This document shows positions 1 to 8,858 of a stretch of DNA of 42,497 nt, in pieces. This stretch comes from Candidatus Omnitrophota bacterium (lineage in GTDB: Bacteria; Omnitrophota; Gorgyraeia; 2-02-FULL-51-18): positions 1 through 42,497 of the forward strand of contig JACPAX010000011.1 of the NCBI GenBank assembly GCA_016180585.1. Direction: 5' to 3'. How positions within the stretch are numbered: the stretch's first letter is position 1; every line of letters starts with the position of its first letter. The translations under genes and the position numbers were made by a program. The notes beneath the pieces were generated by a model, which saw only the letters and a program-made list of their open reading frames with translations, was not told the DNA's origin and did no database searches.

Positions 1-1733
1 TAATTACAAATCACCAAATGTTTCTCCGTCGGCAGATCCTGGGTGATGTTCTTGAGCACTTCCCCCCTCAGGAGTTTTTCAAACGTCCCGCGCCGCGTCG
101 CGCCGATCATCACCGTGTCCACGTTGAGGTCCTTGGCGGTCTTCACGATGACGCCGCCGGGATTATCGCCCAGGCTCCACAGCGGAACGGCCGTGACCCC
201 CTTTTGCTCAAAGGCCTGAAAGGCCCTCTTCAAGATATCGATCGACTGCGGCGACGGTTCGACCTCGGTCGGATACGCCCACCCGGGCGGTTTTTCCTCC
301 ACAAAAAGGGCATACACCACCGACTCGTTCTTCCCCTTCAAATGCAGGGCCGCCTCCTCAATCAGCGACGGGCTGAATGCCTTCATGGGCACGAGCGTGG
401 ATCCCTTGTAAAGCGGCATGAGGTCCCTGGCCTCCTCCGGCGAGAGCACGTTGATCCCCAGCATCTCCGGCATGACCGGCACGCGCGCGGCCTCAAGCCG
501 CTGGGCAAGGGCCCGGGCCAGAAGACCCACCGCCAAAACGATCGAGACGAAAATCACCGCGTTGTGTTTCTGGCAAATGATGGTCGCTTCGACCAAAATC
601 ATCACGAGCGCGGCGGCCGCGAGCATCGCCCGCTCGTGTTTTTTGAGATCCAGGTCCAGATTGGTGCAGCAGGCGCTGATGTTCAGCGTGATCGCGCCGA
701 CGACGCCGATCGCGTAGAGCGCGGCCAGATGCGTCACGTCGTGTTCGACGACAAGCACGGCCACCGGCACCGCCGTTGCGACGGCCAGACCGAACCACGG
801 CATCCCATAGCGGTTGAGCCGGCCGAAAATCGGGGGCAGCTCTTTGTCCTTGGACATCAGAAACATGATGCTGACCAGGTCCATGATCGCCGTATTGCAG
901 GCCGATAGAAGCAGAAGACCCATCACCAGGGCGATGATCCTCCCGAACCAGACGCCGACGTAATGGTCCCCGATCACGCGAATCATGTCTTCGGTATGCC
1001 CCGAAAGTCCCGGGATCGAATTCATCGCCGCGCCCAGAATCAGCGACACCACCGTGACCTCCATCAAAACCGGCAGGATCGCCCTCCGGGCGGTTTTTTT
1101 CACGGGTTCCACCATGATGCCGGTCGCGTTGGCGATGGCCTCCACTCCCGACAAAGCCAGCACGATCCCGACGAACTTGGTCCAGTTCGAAAAAAGAGAC
1201 CCCTCGGGGGGAGCCATCGGGATGTTTTTGAGGTGGGGAATCACCGCGACGCAGAGGACGGCCAGGGTGGAAATCGTGAAGCCCGCGATAATGGCGGCGA
1301 GATTGCCGCTCTTGGTGGGGCCGACGATGTTGATGGCCCCGATCAGAACCAACGCCCCGACGGCCCACCACTGGGGATGCGGCAGTCCCAGATAATGAAA
1401 CGCGTCGAGACTGCTTAAAGACGCCGTGACCACGTAGTCGGCCACCAGAAGGAGCGCGCCGACCACCGCCAGCGTGCGTGAACGCTGACGTACCGCGGAG
1501 TAAACGCCTCCGCCGTCGGGATAGGCCTTGCAGATGACGATATAACAGAGCCCGACGATCGCGGTCAGGGCGCTCATCGCCAGGAGGAAAAACATCGAGG
1601 CGTGCCCGGCGATCGCGAACGCGAGCCCCAGCACGTACGCCTTCGAAGTGCCCCAGTCGCCGTAGAGCATGGCGCTCGCCTGATACCACTTGAGCTCCCG
1701 GGGCCGTTCTACTTTTTTAAGAAGCAAAGCCAT
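1..1733 (-). CDS. APC-superfamily amino acid permease with C-terminal universal-stress-protein (Usp)-like domain; 3' end at or just beyond the window start
   Basis: Manual reverse translation from ATG at 1733 gives MALLLKKVERPRELKWYQASAMLYGDWGTSKAYVLGLAFAIAGHASMFFLLAMSALTAIVGLCYIVICKAYPDGGGVYSAVRQRS..., hydrophobic and APC-like. The C-terminus ...VDTVMIGATRRGTFEKLLRGEVLKNITQDLPTEKHLVICN matches the Usp pattern. No stop is seen in the window, which is why the ORF track lacks it; the overlapping ORF 493..1689 is out of frame. Confidence 0.85.
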   Translation of the reverse strand, partial: MALLLKKVERPRELKWYQASAMLYGDWGTSKAYVLGLAFAIAGHASMFFLLAMSALTAIVGLCYIVICKAYPDGGGVYSAVRQRSRTLAVVGALLLVADYVVTASLSSLDAFHYLGLPHPQWWAVGALVLIGAINIVGPTKSGNLAAIIAGFTISTLAVLCVAVIPHLKNIPMAPPEGSLFSNWTKFVGIVLALSGVEAIANATGIMVEPVKKTARRAILPVLMEVTVVSLILGAAMNSIPGLSGHTEDMIRVIGDHYVGVWFGRIIALVMGLLLLSACNTAIMDLVSIMFLMSKDKELPPIFGRLNRYGMPWFGLAVATAVPVAVLVVEHDVTHLAALYAIGVVGAITLNISACCTNLDLDLKKHERAMLAAAALVMILVEATIICQKHNAVIFVSIVLAVGLLARALAQRLEAARVPVMPEMLGINVLSPEEARDLMPLYKGSTLVPMKAFSPSLIEEAALHLKGKNESVVYALFVEEKPPGWAYPTEVEPSPQSIDILKRAFQAFEQKGVTAVPLWSLGDNPGGVIVKTAKDLNVDTVMIGATRRGTFEKLLRGEVLKNITQDLPTEKHLVICN

Positions 1734-1834
1734 CGCCGCTCACAGACAAAAAGGGAGTCTCTTTTTCAAGACTCCCCTTGAAAAATCCCCGTCATCGCTT
1801 CCCCCGTCGTTCGACGGGGCCGGCAAGGATAGGA

Positions 1835-2455
1835 CTAGTTTCTTCTCTTGCCAAAAATGCGCAACAGCAAGATAAATAAATTGATGAAATCCAGATAAAC
1901 CGTGAGCGCCCCCAGGATGGACGCCTTCTTTTCCATCTCCACGTTTTCAAAACCCATCGCGTGAAGGTTTTTGAGTTTCTGCGTGTCCCAGGCGATGAGG
2001 CCGAGGAAAACGGCGATGCCGATAAACGTCGTGACCCAGTAGAGCGCCGTGCTTTTGAGAAACAGGTTGATGACTCCCGCGATGATGACCCCAAAAAGTC
2101 CCATGATCGCGAGGCTCCCGACCGACGTGAGATCCTTTTTGGTGGTCATCCCGTAGACGCTGAAGAAAAAGAAAGTCCCGGCCGTGATCGCAAACGTCGA
2201 GAGCACCGACACGCCCGTGTAAACCAAAAGCACGGACGTGAGCGTGATCCCGTTGAGAAACGAATACGCGAGAAACACCAGCGACGCCGCGGTGGCGCTC
2301 ATCCTCATCGCGGCCACCGAGAGCCAGATCACCAGCGCGAACTCGGCGACGACGAGGCCGATCAGGATCAGGCCGTTGGTGAAGATCGCCTTGAGAAGCG
2401 CCGGCTGCGTCAAAAGCCAGAAGGCCGCCAGGGCCGAGACGCCCTTGTTTTCCAT
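1835..2455 (-). CDS. Bax inhibitor-1 / YccA-YbhL family membrane protein
   Basis: 206 aa, seven TM-like segments, C-terminal YLDFINLFILLLRIFG typical of the BI-1 family. Confidence 0.9.
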   Translation of the reverse strand: MENKGVSALAAFWLLTQPALLKAIFTNGLILIGLVVAEFALVIWLSVAAMRMSATAASLVFLAYSFLNGITLTSVLLVYTGVSVLSTFAITAGTFFFFSVYGMTTKKDLTSVGSLAIMGLFGVIIAGVINLFLKSTALYWVTTFIGIAVFLGLIAWDTQKLKNLHAMGFENVEMEKKASILGALTVYLDFINLFILLLRIFGKRRN

Positions 2456-2480
2456 GTTCGAATCCTCCTTTTAGAAAAGA

Positions 2481-2598
2481 GCGCCAGAGACCAGGTCACC
2501 TGCGCACCAGAGACCAGAGCACCTGAACACCAAAAATTCTATTTGACTGGTCCCTGGTGCTCTGGTCCCTGGCGCCCTATTCAAGTGCTCTGGTGCGC
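2481..2598. repeat. Intergenic imperfect inverted repeat (CCAGAGACCAGAGCACC family)
   Basis: Left arm gcgccagagaccaggtcacctgcgcaccagagaccagagcacc; right arm ggtccctggtgctctggtccctggcgcc...ggtgctctggtgcgc type sequences are near reverse complements. Confidence 0.7.
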
Positions 2599-2613
2599 TA
2601 TGGATGCGCCCCT

Positions 2614-3744
2614 TTACTCAATCGGTATCTTGATCTTCGTCCCTTTTCTGGGCCGGTCCGGATTGGGGATGAGATCCTTGTTGAACTCGTAGAGCCGTTT
2701 CCACTGCCTGCCGTCGCCGTACTCGCGCTTGGCGATCGCCCACAGCGTGTCCCCGGCCTGAATCGTATATTCTTTGGTGTCCACCCGGATCGCGCTCTCG
2801 ACCTCTTCTTTTTCTTCGATCACCTTGTCCTGAAAAAGATGGGCTTTCGCCGCCGGGATCATCACTTCCTCCACCTCGGCGATCATGAACTGCGCGTTGC
2901 GATCCTTCTGCATGCCGACGAGGTCACCGGTCGGGGCCATCGCGTCAAGTTTCCCGCGGCTCAAGATCCGGATGCGGTCCTCCGGCAGGCCCTGCTCCAC
3001 CATAAAACCCTGGACGGCCGAGGCGCGCCGCTCGCCGAGCTTCAGATTGTATCTCTCGGAGCCGCGCGCGTCGGCGTTGCCGGTGATGAGGATGTCCGCC
3101 TTGGGATTTTTGTGGAGCATCCGCATCGCGTCTTCCAGAATCCCGCGCGCGTCGTCTCTCAACTCCGATTTGTCGAAATCAAAAAGAACCTTCACGTTCT
3201 TCAGCACGCGCTTGATGACGAGCGACGGCTTCATCTCCCCTTCGGAGGACTTGTAATCAAAAATGATTTTGCGGACATAGACGTACCCCTGGTTCCCCCA
3301 GGGTTTGGCCTCGCCCGGGATTTCCGGCCACCACCAGTAGCCGCTGCGAACGCCGTCCTTGACCGGCGAGGGTCTGGCGTCCGTCGGCCACCAGGAAAAC
3401 TTTTTGGCGAGAATCTCGTCCTGGCGGGTCTTGACCTTCGGAAAATCAAGCGTCACGGGGCTGCGGTTTTCGGAGAGAAGCGCGGGACTGCCCTGCTGGG
3501 CGGTCCCCGTTCCTCGAACCCCGTTATCGAGGAACGGGGCTGGAGAAATCGGCGCCACCTCGGCCTGGGGAAACTGGCTGAGCGGCTTGAAACCCTGGGC
3601 ATCCGCCGAAGGCGCCTCCGCGGCCACGACATCACCGGGGTCGTCCCAACCCCCGTCATCGGCCAAAACCGCCGGGGAATACGCCAGACAAAGCGCCGCC
3701 ATACCGATAAACCATGCGTTCTTTTTATTCAAAAACCGTCTCAT
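2614..3744 (-). CDS. OmpA-family cell-envelope protein with C-terminal LysM domain
   Basis: Likely start MRRFLNKKNAWFIGMAALCLAYSPAVLA (signal peptide). OmpA motif FDFDKSELRDDARGILEDA...NADARGSERYNLKLGERRA; LysM YTIQAGDTLWAIAKREYGDGRQWKRLYEFNKDLI. Confidence 0.9.
   Translation of the reverse strand: MRRFLNKKNAWFIGMAALCLAYSPAVLADDGGWDDPGDVVAAEAPSADAQGFKPLSQFPQAEVAPISPAPFLDNGVRGTGTAQQGSPALLSENRSPVTLDFPKVKTRQDEILAKKFSWWPTDARPSPVKDGVRSGYWWWPEIPGEAKPWGNQGYVYVRKIIFDYKSSEGEMKPSLVIKRVLKNVKVLFDFDKSELRDDARGILEDAMRMLHKNPKADILITGNADARGSERYNLKLGERRASAVQGFMVEQGLPEDRIRILSRGKLDAMAPTGDLVGMQKDRNAQFMIAEVEEVMIPAAKAHLFQDKVIEEKEEVESAIRVDTKEYTIQAGDTLWAIAKREYGDGRQWKRLYEFNKDLIPNPDRPRKGTKIKIPIE
3505..3539. repeat. 13-bp perfect inverted repeat with 9-nt loop inside the OmpA-LysM CDS
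   Basis: ccccgttcctcga-accccgtta-tcgaggaacgggg; encodes PFLDNGVRGTG in frame in the linker between the signal peptide and the OmpA domain. Confidence 0.85.
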
Positions 3745-3913
3745 AAAAGCACCCTTGTGATTAATTTTTTGTGGTTGGAGTACCCCTTGGCTTACGAGGT
3801 TCAAGCATATAAGAAACCGCCCCGTTCGTCAAGCGAAAGCGGTAAGCCAAGCGGTAAGCCAAAGCTCCGAAGAGGTAACAAATGGCTTGCGCAACCCGGC
3901 AAGCTTTATGCCT

Positions 3914-3940
3914 CGTAACGCAGACTTAAGTCTGCGTACG
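3914..3940. repeat. Palindrome, core CGCAGACTTAAGTCTGCG (intergenic copy)
   Basis: cgtaacgcagacttaagtctgcgtacg; same core recurs at 14996-15023. Confidence 0.9.
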
Positions 3941-3985
3941 CCTTTGCCCTTTCAGGTGCGTGGATGGGTGTAAAGGGATAAAATA

Positions 3986-4016
3986 GGTGCCAGGGGGGTC
4001 TGACCCCTCTGGCACC
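3986..4016. repeat. REP-like palindrome GGTGCCAGRGGGGTCTGACCCCTCTGGCACC, copy 1
   Basis: ggtgccaggggggtctgacccctctggcacc; preceded by gtaaagggataaaata, also found before the copy at 8804. Confidence 0.9.
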
Positions 4017-4094
4017 GAAGGGAAAGCTTGACGGGTGGCGCGGGATGAAGATGAAACGGAGGTGGAGAGCTCGTGGAGGGCGCGCTAAGCCGAC

Positions 4095-5117
4095 TTACAA
4101 GGTATTCAGGTAGTCGATCAGGCGGCGGAGGCCGGCGTAGCTGGAACGGTCGAAGGAGAAAACCAGACGGCAGAACTTCGGATCCTTTTGGTCGTCCTCG
4201 GTGAGATCCGACAGAATCTCAAATTTTCCGGATTTGAGAATCCCCTTGAAGTCTGTGTTGACTTTCTCCAATTCGCTAACGGACAGAGTTTTACGAAGGC
4301 GAATGAGGTATTTGTCTTTGAAAAAGCGCGAGGAGTCGTAATTGCGATAAAAACGCGCCAGCTCCCCCACCGCCCGGTCGTTGTCCTGAAAGTGGCGGAT
4401 CAGGGACAGGTCGCCTCCGGAGATCAGCCCGCTTTTCTCCATATTTTCCCTGATAAAGCCCAGCGCGGACCGCCAAAAACGGCTTTTCGGCGTGTCGATC
4501 ACGACAATCGGCCGCGGCTTGGCCTTGCCCGTCTGGACCAGCGTGAAAGACTCGAAGCCTTCATCGAAAGTGCCGAACCCCCCCGGAAAAAGCACCGTCG
4601 CCTCCGATTCCTTCAGAAACATGAGCTTGCGGGTGAAGAAATATTTGAAAAACATGAGCTTGGGGTTGCCGCGAATCACCGCGTTGGCCTGCTGCTCAAA
4701 AGGCAGGAGGATGTTCAGGCCAAAGCTGTTCTTGGCGCCGGCGCCGATCATCGCGGCCTCCATGATGCCGCTGGCGCCGCCCGTGATGATCATCCACCCT
4801 TTCCGGGAGAGCTTGCGGCCGAAGTCCCTGGCCATTTTGAAAGTCGGGTCGCCCGGCCGGATGCGCGCCGAGCCAAACACCGCGGCCTTCGGGACGGAGC
4901 GGTAGGACTTGAAGATTTTAAGCGAATAGCGCAGTTCCTTGAACGCGGTATTCAAGAGCCGCAGCTCCGCGACGTCCAGGTCCTCCTCTTTCAAGAGGCC
5001 GATGTTGAAGAGCATTTCGGAATAGAGGCGGTTTTCTTCGCTCGAGGGGATTTCAGCGCCGATAAGGTCGAGGAGGTCTTTTTTATACCGCGAGAAATCG
5101 CGCGCGGGCCGGCTCAT
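4095..5117 (-). CDS. LOG-family (TIGR00730-like, Rossmann-fold) nucleotide-binding protein
   Basis: Real start MSRPARDFSRYKKDLLDL at 5117. Motifs AVFGSARIRPGDP, IITGGASGIMEAAMIGA, FPGGFGTFDEGFE. The extra N-terminal part of the 530-aa track ORF is out of frame over the neighbouring gene. Confidence 0.88.
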   Translation of the reverse strand: MSRPARDFSRYKKDLLDLIGAEIPSSEENRLYSEMLFNIGLLKEEDLDVAELRLLNTAFKELRYSLKIFKSYRSVPKAAVFGSARIRPGDPTFKMARDFGRKLSRKGWMIITGGASGIMEAAMIGAGAKNSFGLNILLPFEQQANAVIRGNPKLMFFKYFFTRKLMFLKESEATVLFPGGFGTFDEGFESFTLVQTGKAKPRPIVVIDTPKSRFWRSALGFIRENMEKSGLISGGDLSLIRHFQDNDRAVGELARFYRNYDSSRFFKDKYLIRLRKTLSVSELEKVNTDFKGILKSGKFEILSDLTEDDQKDPKFCRLVFSFDRSSYAGLRRLIDYLNTL

Positions 5118-6079
5118 CTTCCGAGGACGTAGGAGAAAACCAAAGGGGCCACGATCGAGGCGTCGGATTCGATTACGAAGCGGGGCGTGTCTTTGCCGAG
5201 CTTGCCCCAGGTGATTTTTTCGTTGGGGACGGCGCCGCTGTAAGAGCCGTAGGAGGTCGTGCTGTCCGAGATCTGGCAGAAATACCCCCAGAGCCGGCAT
5301 TTTTCGCGGAGGTCTTGAAGGATGAGCGGCACGACACAGATCGGAAAATCCCCGGCGATCCCCCCGCCGATCTGAAAAAACCCGATCGAGGCGGATTTGG
5401 ACCGCGCCTTGTACCAGTCGATGAGGGCGGCCATCTGTTCGACGCCGGATTTGACGACGTGGAAGTTGGAGAGGTCTTTCCGCAGGACGTTCGCCACGAA
5501 GATATTGCCGAGCGTCGAGTCCTCCCAACCCGGCGTAAAAATGGGGATTTTTTTTCGGCAGGCCGCGACCACCCAGGAGTCTTTGGGGTCGATCTGATAA
5601 TATTTTTTGATGAGGCCGCTCTCGATGAGCTGATACACGTATTCGTAGGGAAAATACCGCTTCCCCCCGCGGTCGGCCTTCTGCCAAAACACCAGCATCC
5701 GCCGCTCGATGCGCCGCATCGCCTCTTCCTCGGGAATGCAGGTGTCGGTGACGCGGTTCAAGTGGTGGTTTAAAAGGTCGACCTCCTCCCGGTCCGAGAG
5801 ATTCCGGTAATGGGGCACGCGCTTGTAGTGGCGATGCGCGACGAGATTGAAGATGTCTTCTTCGAGATTGGCGCCGGTCGAACAGATCCCGTGCACCTTG
5901 TCCCGGCGGATCATCTCCGCCAGTGAGACGCCGAGCTCCGCGGTGCTCATCGCCCCCGCCAGCGTCAGAAACATCCTGCCGCCTCTGTTCAGATGCCGGA
6001 CATACGCCTCGGCCGCGTCGACGACCACCGCCGCGTTGAAATGCCGATAGTGACGCCTGATAAATTCCTTGATCGCCAT
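5114..6079 (-). CDS. Deoxyhypusine synthase-family protein
   Basis: 321 aa; MFLTLAGAMSTAELGVSLAEMIRRDKVHGICSTGANLEEDIFNL..., IGFFQIGGGIAGDFPICVVPL, SYSGAVPNEKITWGKL. ATGA overlap with the downstream LOG gene. Confidence 0.88.
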   Translation of the reverse strand: MAIKEFIRRHYRHFNAAVVVDAAEAYVRHLNRGGRMFLTLAGAMSTAELGVSLAEMIRRDKVHGICSTGANLEEDIFNLVAHRHYKRVPHYRNLSDREEVDLLNHHLNRVTDTCIPEEEAMRRIERRMLVFWQKADRGGKRYFPYEYVYQLIESGLIKKYYQIDPKDSWVVAACRKKIPIFTPGWEDSTLGNIFVANVLRKDLSNFHVVKSGVEQMAALIDWYKARSKSASIGFFQIGGGIAGDFPICVVPLILQDLREKCRLWGYFCQISDSTTSYGSYSGAVPNEKITWGKLGKDTPRFVIESDASIVAPLVFSYVLGR

Positions 6080-6155
6080 GCTGTTACTACTTATAGCACG
6101 ACTTCAATCGAGGACAAAACATTTTTGTGAAAATATTGTGAAAATATTCCTTGAG

Positions 6156-6220
6156 GTTCAGGGTTCGGAGATGCCCTTTCTCCGAACTCAAAGACTCCCT
6201 ACCGTCTCCGAACTCTGAAC
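6156..6220. repeat. Inverted repeat gttcagggttcggag ... ctccgaactctgaac
   Basis: 15-bp arms with one mismatch (6156-6170 / 6206-6220); related TTCGGAGTT-type sequence recurs at 15617-15645. Confidence 0.7.
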
Positions 6221-6230
6221 TCCGAACTAG

Positions 6231-8516
6231 CTAAGGCGCAAACTGCGTCTGTCGGCCTTTCACCAGGTTGAGGGCGCTACCGGCCCTGAACCATTCGATT
6301 TGTTCGGAGGTGAAGGAGTGGCGGAGATCGATTTTCTCCGAGGAGCCGGCCGCATGGGCGAGAATCATCGAGAGCGTTTTGCCGGGGGCAAGCGCCTTCA
6401 GGCCGCGGACCGAGATCTTGTCGGTTTCCCCGATCTTTTCGTAATCGGCGGGATCGGCGAAGGTGAGCGCCAGGATCCCCTGCTTCTTTAAATTGGTCTC
6501 GTGGATGCGCGCGAAGCTTTTGGCGATCACGGCCTTGCAGCCGAGATAACGCGGCGACATCGCGGCGTGCTCGCGGCTCGAGCCCTCGCCGTAATTCTCG
6601 TCGCCGACCGCCACCCACCCCATCCCTTCGCGCTTGAGGTCGCGCGCGACTTCGGCGGGGGTCGCGACCTTGCCGCCTTCGAGCCAGTTTTTCGCCTGGC
6701 CGGCCTGGCCCGTGAACGCGTTCACGGCGCCCAGGAACAGGTTATCCGAGATTTTGTCCAGATGCCCGCGGTACTTAAGCCATGTCCCGGCCGGAGAGAT
6801 GTGGTCGGTGGTGCATTTGCCCCTCGCCTTCAAAAGCACGGGAAGATCTTCGAAATCCCCGCCGGTCCAGGCCGGAAAAGGCTCGAGGATCTGGAGTCTT
6901 TGGCTCTTTCCGTCGATGGCGACGCGGATTTTTTTTCTCTCGGCGAAGGGAAGCGGCGCGCAGGAGGTTCCTTGGCCGCCCCCCGCGTAGCCGTTTTTGG
7001 GAAGCTCCTCGGCCGACGGCGCGGTCAGCCGGAGTTCCCTGCCGTCCGCGGCGCGGATCGCGTCCTTCAGAGGATTGAAGTCGAGGCGGCCGGCGAGCGC
7101 AAACGCGGTGACCACTTCGGGAGACGCGATAAACGAAAGCGTCTCGGCGTTGCCGTCGTTGCGGGCGGGAAAATTGCGGTTGAAAGAATTCACGATCGAG
7201 TTTCTCTCGCCCTTTTTGATGTCGTCGCGTTTCCATTGGCCGATGCAGGGGCCGCAGGCATTGGCGAGCACCGTGCCGCCTATCGCCTCAAGAAGCGCCA
7301 GTTGTCCGTCGCGCTTGATCGTGGAATAAATCTGGTCGGAGCCGGGGGTGATGAGAAAATAACACTTGGCCCGGAGCCCCGCCTGCTTCGCCTGCGCCGC
7401 CACGTGCGCCGCGCGGCCGATGTCCTCATAGGAAGAATTGGTGCAGCTTCCGATAAGCGCCGCTTTGAGCTCGACGGGATACCCTTTTTCCCTCACGTCC
7501 CCGGCGAGCGCGGAGATCGGGCGCGCCAAGTCGGGCGTGTGCGGCCCCACGACGTACGGCTCAAGGGTTGACAGATCGATCTCGATCAGCTCGTCATAAA
7601 ATTTTTGGGGGGCCTTGTCGACCCCGGGGTCGGCCGCCAGAAATTCGCGGTGCCTCTCGGCCAGCGAGGCTATCTTTTCCCGCCCGGTCCTGCGAAGGTA
7701 CGCGGCCATGCGCTTGTCAAAGGGAAATACCGACGTCGTGGCGCCGAGCTCCGCGCCCATGTTGGCGATCGTCCCTTTGCCGGTGCAGCTGATCGACTCG
7801 GCGCCCGGACCGAAATACTCGACAATCTTGTCCGTCCCGCCCTTTACGGTAAGGATCCCGCAGATCTTGAGGATCACGTCCTTCGCCGAGGCCCAACCGC
7901 CCAGCTTTCCTTTTAAATGGACGCCAATAAGCCTGGGGCATTTGATTTCCCAGGCAAGTCCCGACATCACGTCCGCCGCGTCGGCGCCGCCGACGCCTAT
8001 CGCGAGCATGCCCAGGCCGCCGGCGTTGGGGGTGTGGGAATCGGTGCCGATCATGAGGCCGCCGGGAAACGCGTAGTTCTCCAGCACCACCTGATGGATG
8101 ATCCCCGCGCCCGGCTCCCAGAAACCGATCCCGTAGCGCCGGGAGGCCGTCCTCAGAAAATCGTAGACCTCGCGATTGGTTTCGACCGCGTGCTTCATGT
8201 CCTCGGCGGCGCCGACGCGCGCCTGGATCAGGTGGTCGCAGTGGACGGTGGCGGGAACCGCCGTGGATTCGGGGTCCGCCTGCATGAACTGAAGGAGCGC
8301 CATCTGCGCGGTCGCATCCTGCATCGCCACGCGGTCGGGCCTGAGCGAGAGGTAGCTTTGGCCGCGCTCGAAGCCCTGGGTCTTCAAGTCCGCGACATGG
8401 GCGGCAAGAATTTTCTCGGCGAGCGTCAGCGGCCGGCCCAGTTTCTCGCGCAGAAAATCACACTTGGCCGGAAGACTCGCATACAATCCTTCAATGCCGG
8501 TTTCAAACCCGTTCAT
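6231..8516 (-). CDS. acn: Aconitate hydratase
   Basis: About 761 aa from MNGFETG. Aconitase motifs [71 protein letters not shown]. Confidence 0.93.
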   Translation of the reverse strand: MNGFETGIEGLYASLPAKCDFLREKLGRPLTLAEKILAAHVADLKTQGFERGQSYLSLRPDRVAMQDATAQMALLQFMQADPESTAVPATVHCDHLIQARVGAAEDMKHAVETNREVYDFLRTASRRYGIGFWEPGAGIIHQVVLENYAFPGGLMIGTDSHTPNAGGLGMLAIGVGGADAADVMSGLAWEIKCPRLIGVHLKGKLGGWASAKDVILKICGILTVKGGTDKIVEYFGPGAESISCTGKGTIANMGAELGATTSVFPFDKRMAAYLRRTGREKIASLAERHREFLAADPGVDKAPQKFYDELIEIDLSTLEPYVVGPHTPDLARPISALAGDVREKGYPVELKAALIGSCTNSSYEDIGRAAHVAAQAKQAGLRAKCYFLITPGSDQIYSTIKRDGQLALLEAIGGTVLANACGPCIGQWKRDDIKKGERNSIVNSFNRNFPARNDGNAETLSFIASPEVVTAFALAGRLDFNPLKDAIRAADGRELRLTAPSAEELPKNGYAGGGQGTSCAPLPFAERKKIRVAIDGKSQRLQILEPFPAWTGGDFEDLPVLLKARGKCTTDHISPAGTWLKYRGHLDKISDNLFLGAVNAFTGQAGQAKNWLEGGKVATPAEVARDLKREGMGWVAVGDENYGEGSSREHAAMSPRYLGCKAVIAKSFARIHETNLKKQGILALTFADPADYEKIGETDKISVRGLKALAPGKTLSMILAHAAGSSEKIDLRHSFTSEQIEWFRAGSALNLVKGRQTQFAP

Positions 8517-8716
8517 CCAAGTATCCCTCTCCCCAAAAACACGCAAGCAGTATACCAGAGCCGTCAACCCGCGGCCAGCTTAGGACTTGTCTGGGTGTGG
8601 GTCCGTTTGCCCCTCAGGACCTGGCTCGCATTGTCCCCGCCCGGACGCATAGTTTGCGCCCCGACCTGCAAACGGGGCCTACCGCCTCCGTTTGGCGGAT
8701 GCGCCGGTTGTGAGGA

Positions 8717-8749
8717 CGGTGCCAGAGGGGTCAGACCCCTCTGGCACCG
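8717..8749. repeat. REP-like palindrome, copy 2
   Basis: cggtgccagaggggtcagacccctctggcaccg. Confidence 0.92.
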
Positions 8750-8803
8750 GATGTTCCGGCACTGGGTGTTTAGGGGGTGCGGACGAGGGTAAAGGGATAA
8801 AAT

Positions 8804-8836
8804 AGGTGCCAGGCGGGTCTGACCCCTCTGGCACCT
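8804..8836. repeat. REP-like palindrome, copy 3 (55 bp from copy 2)
   Basis: aggtgccaggcgggtctgacccctctggcacct. Confidence 0.92.
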
Positions 8837-8858
8837 GAAAGGGCGGGGTGGGGAGGGC

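Noticed and set aside
18-908. Plus-strand 296-aa ORF (and 963..1418, 985..1395)
   Set aside because: Antisense to the APC-Usp gene; Arg/His-rich composition typical of antisense GC-rich frames.
493-1689. Minus-strand 398-aa ORF
   Set aside because: Wrong frame of the APC permease; Arg/Gly/His-rich and no family pattern.
2557-3918. Plus-strand 453-aa ORF
   Set aside because: Antisense to the OmpA-LysM gene.
6501-7571. Plus-strand 356-aa ORF
   Set aside because: Antisense to aconitase.
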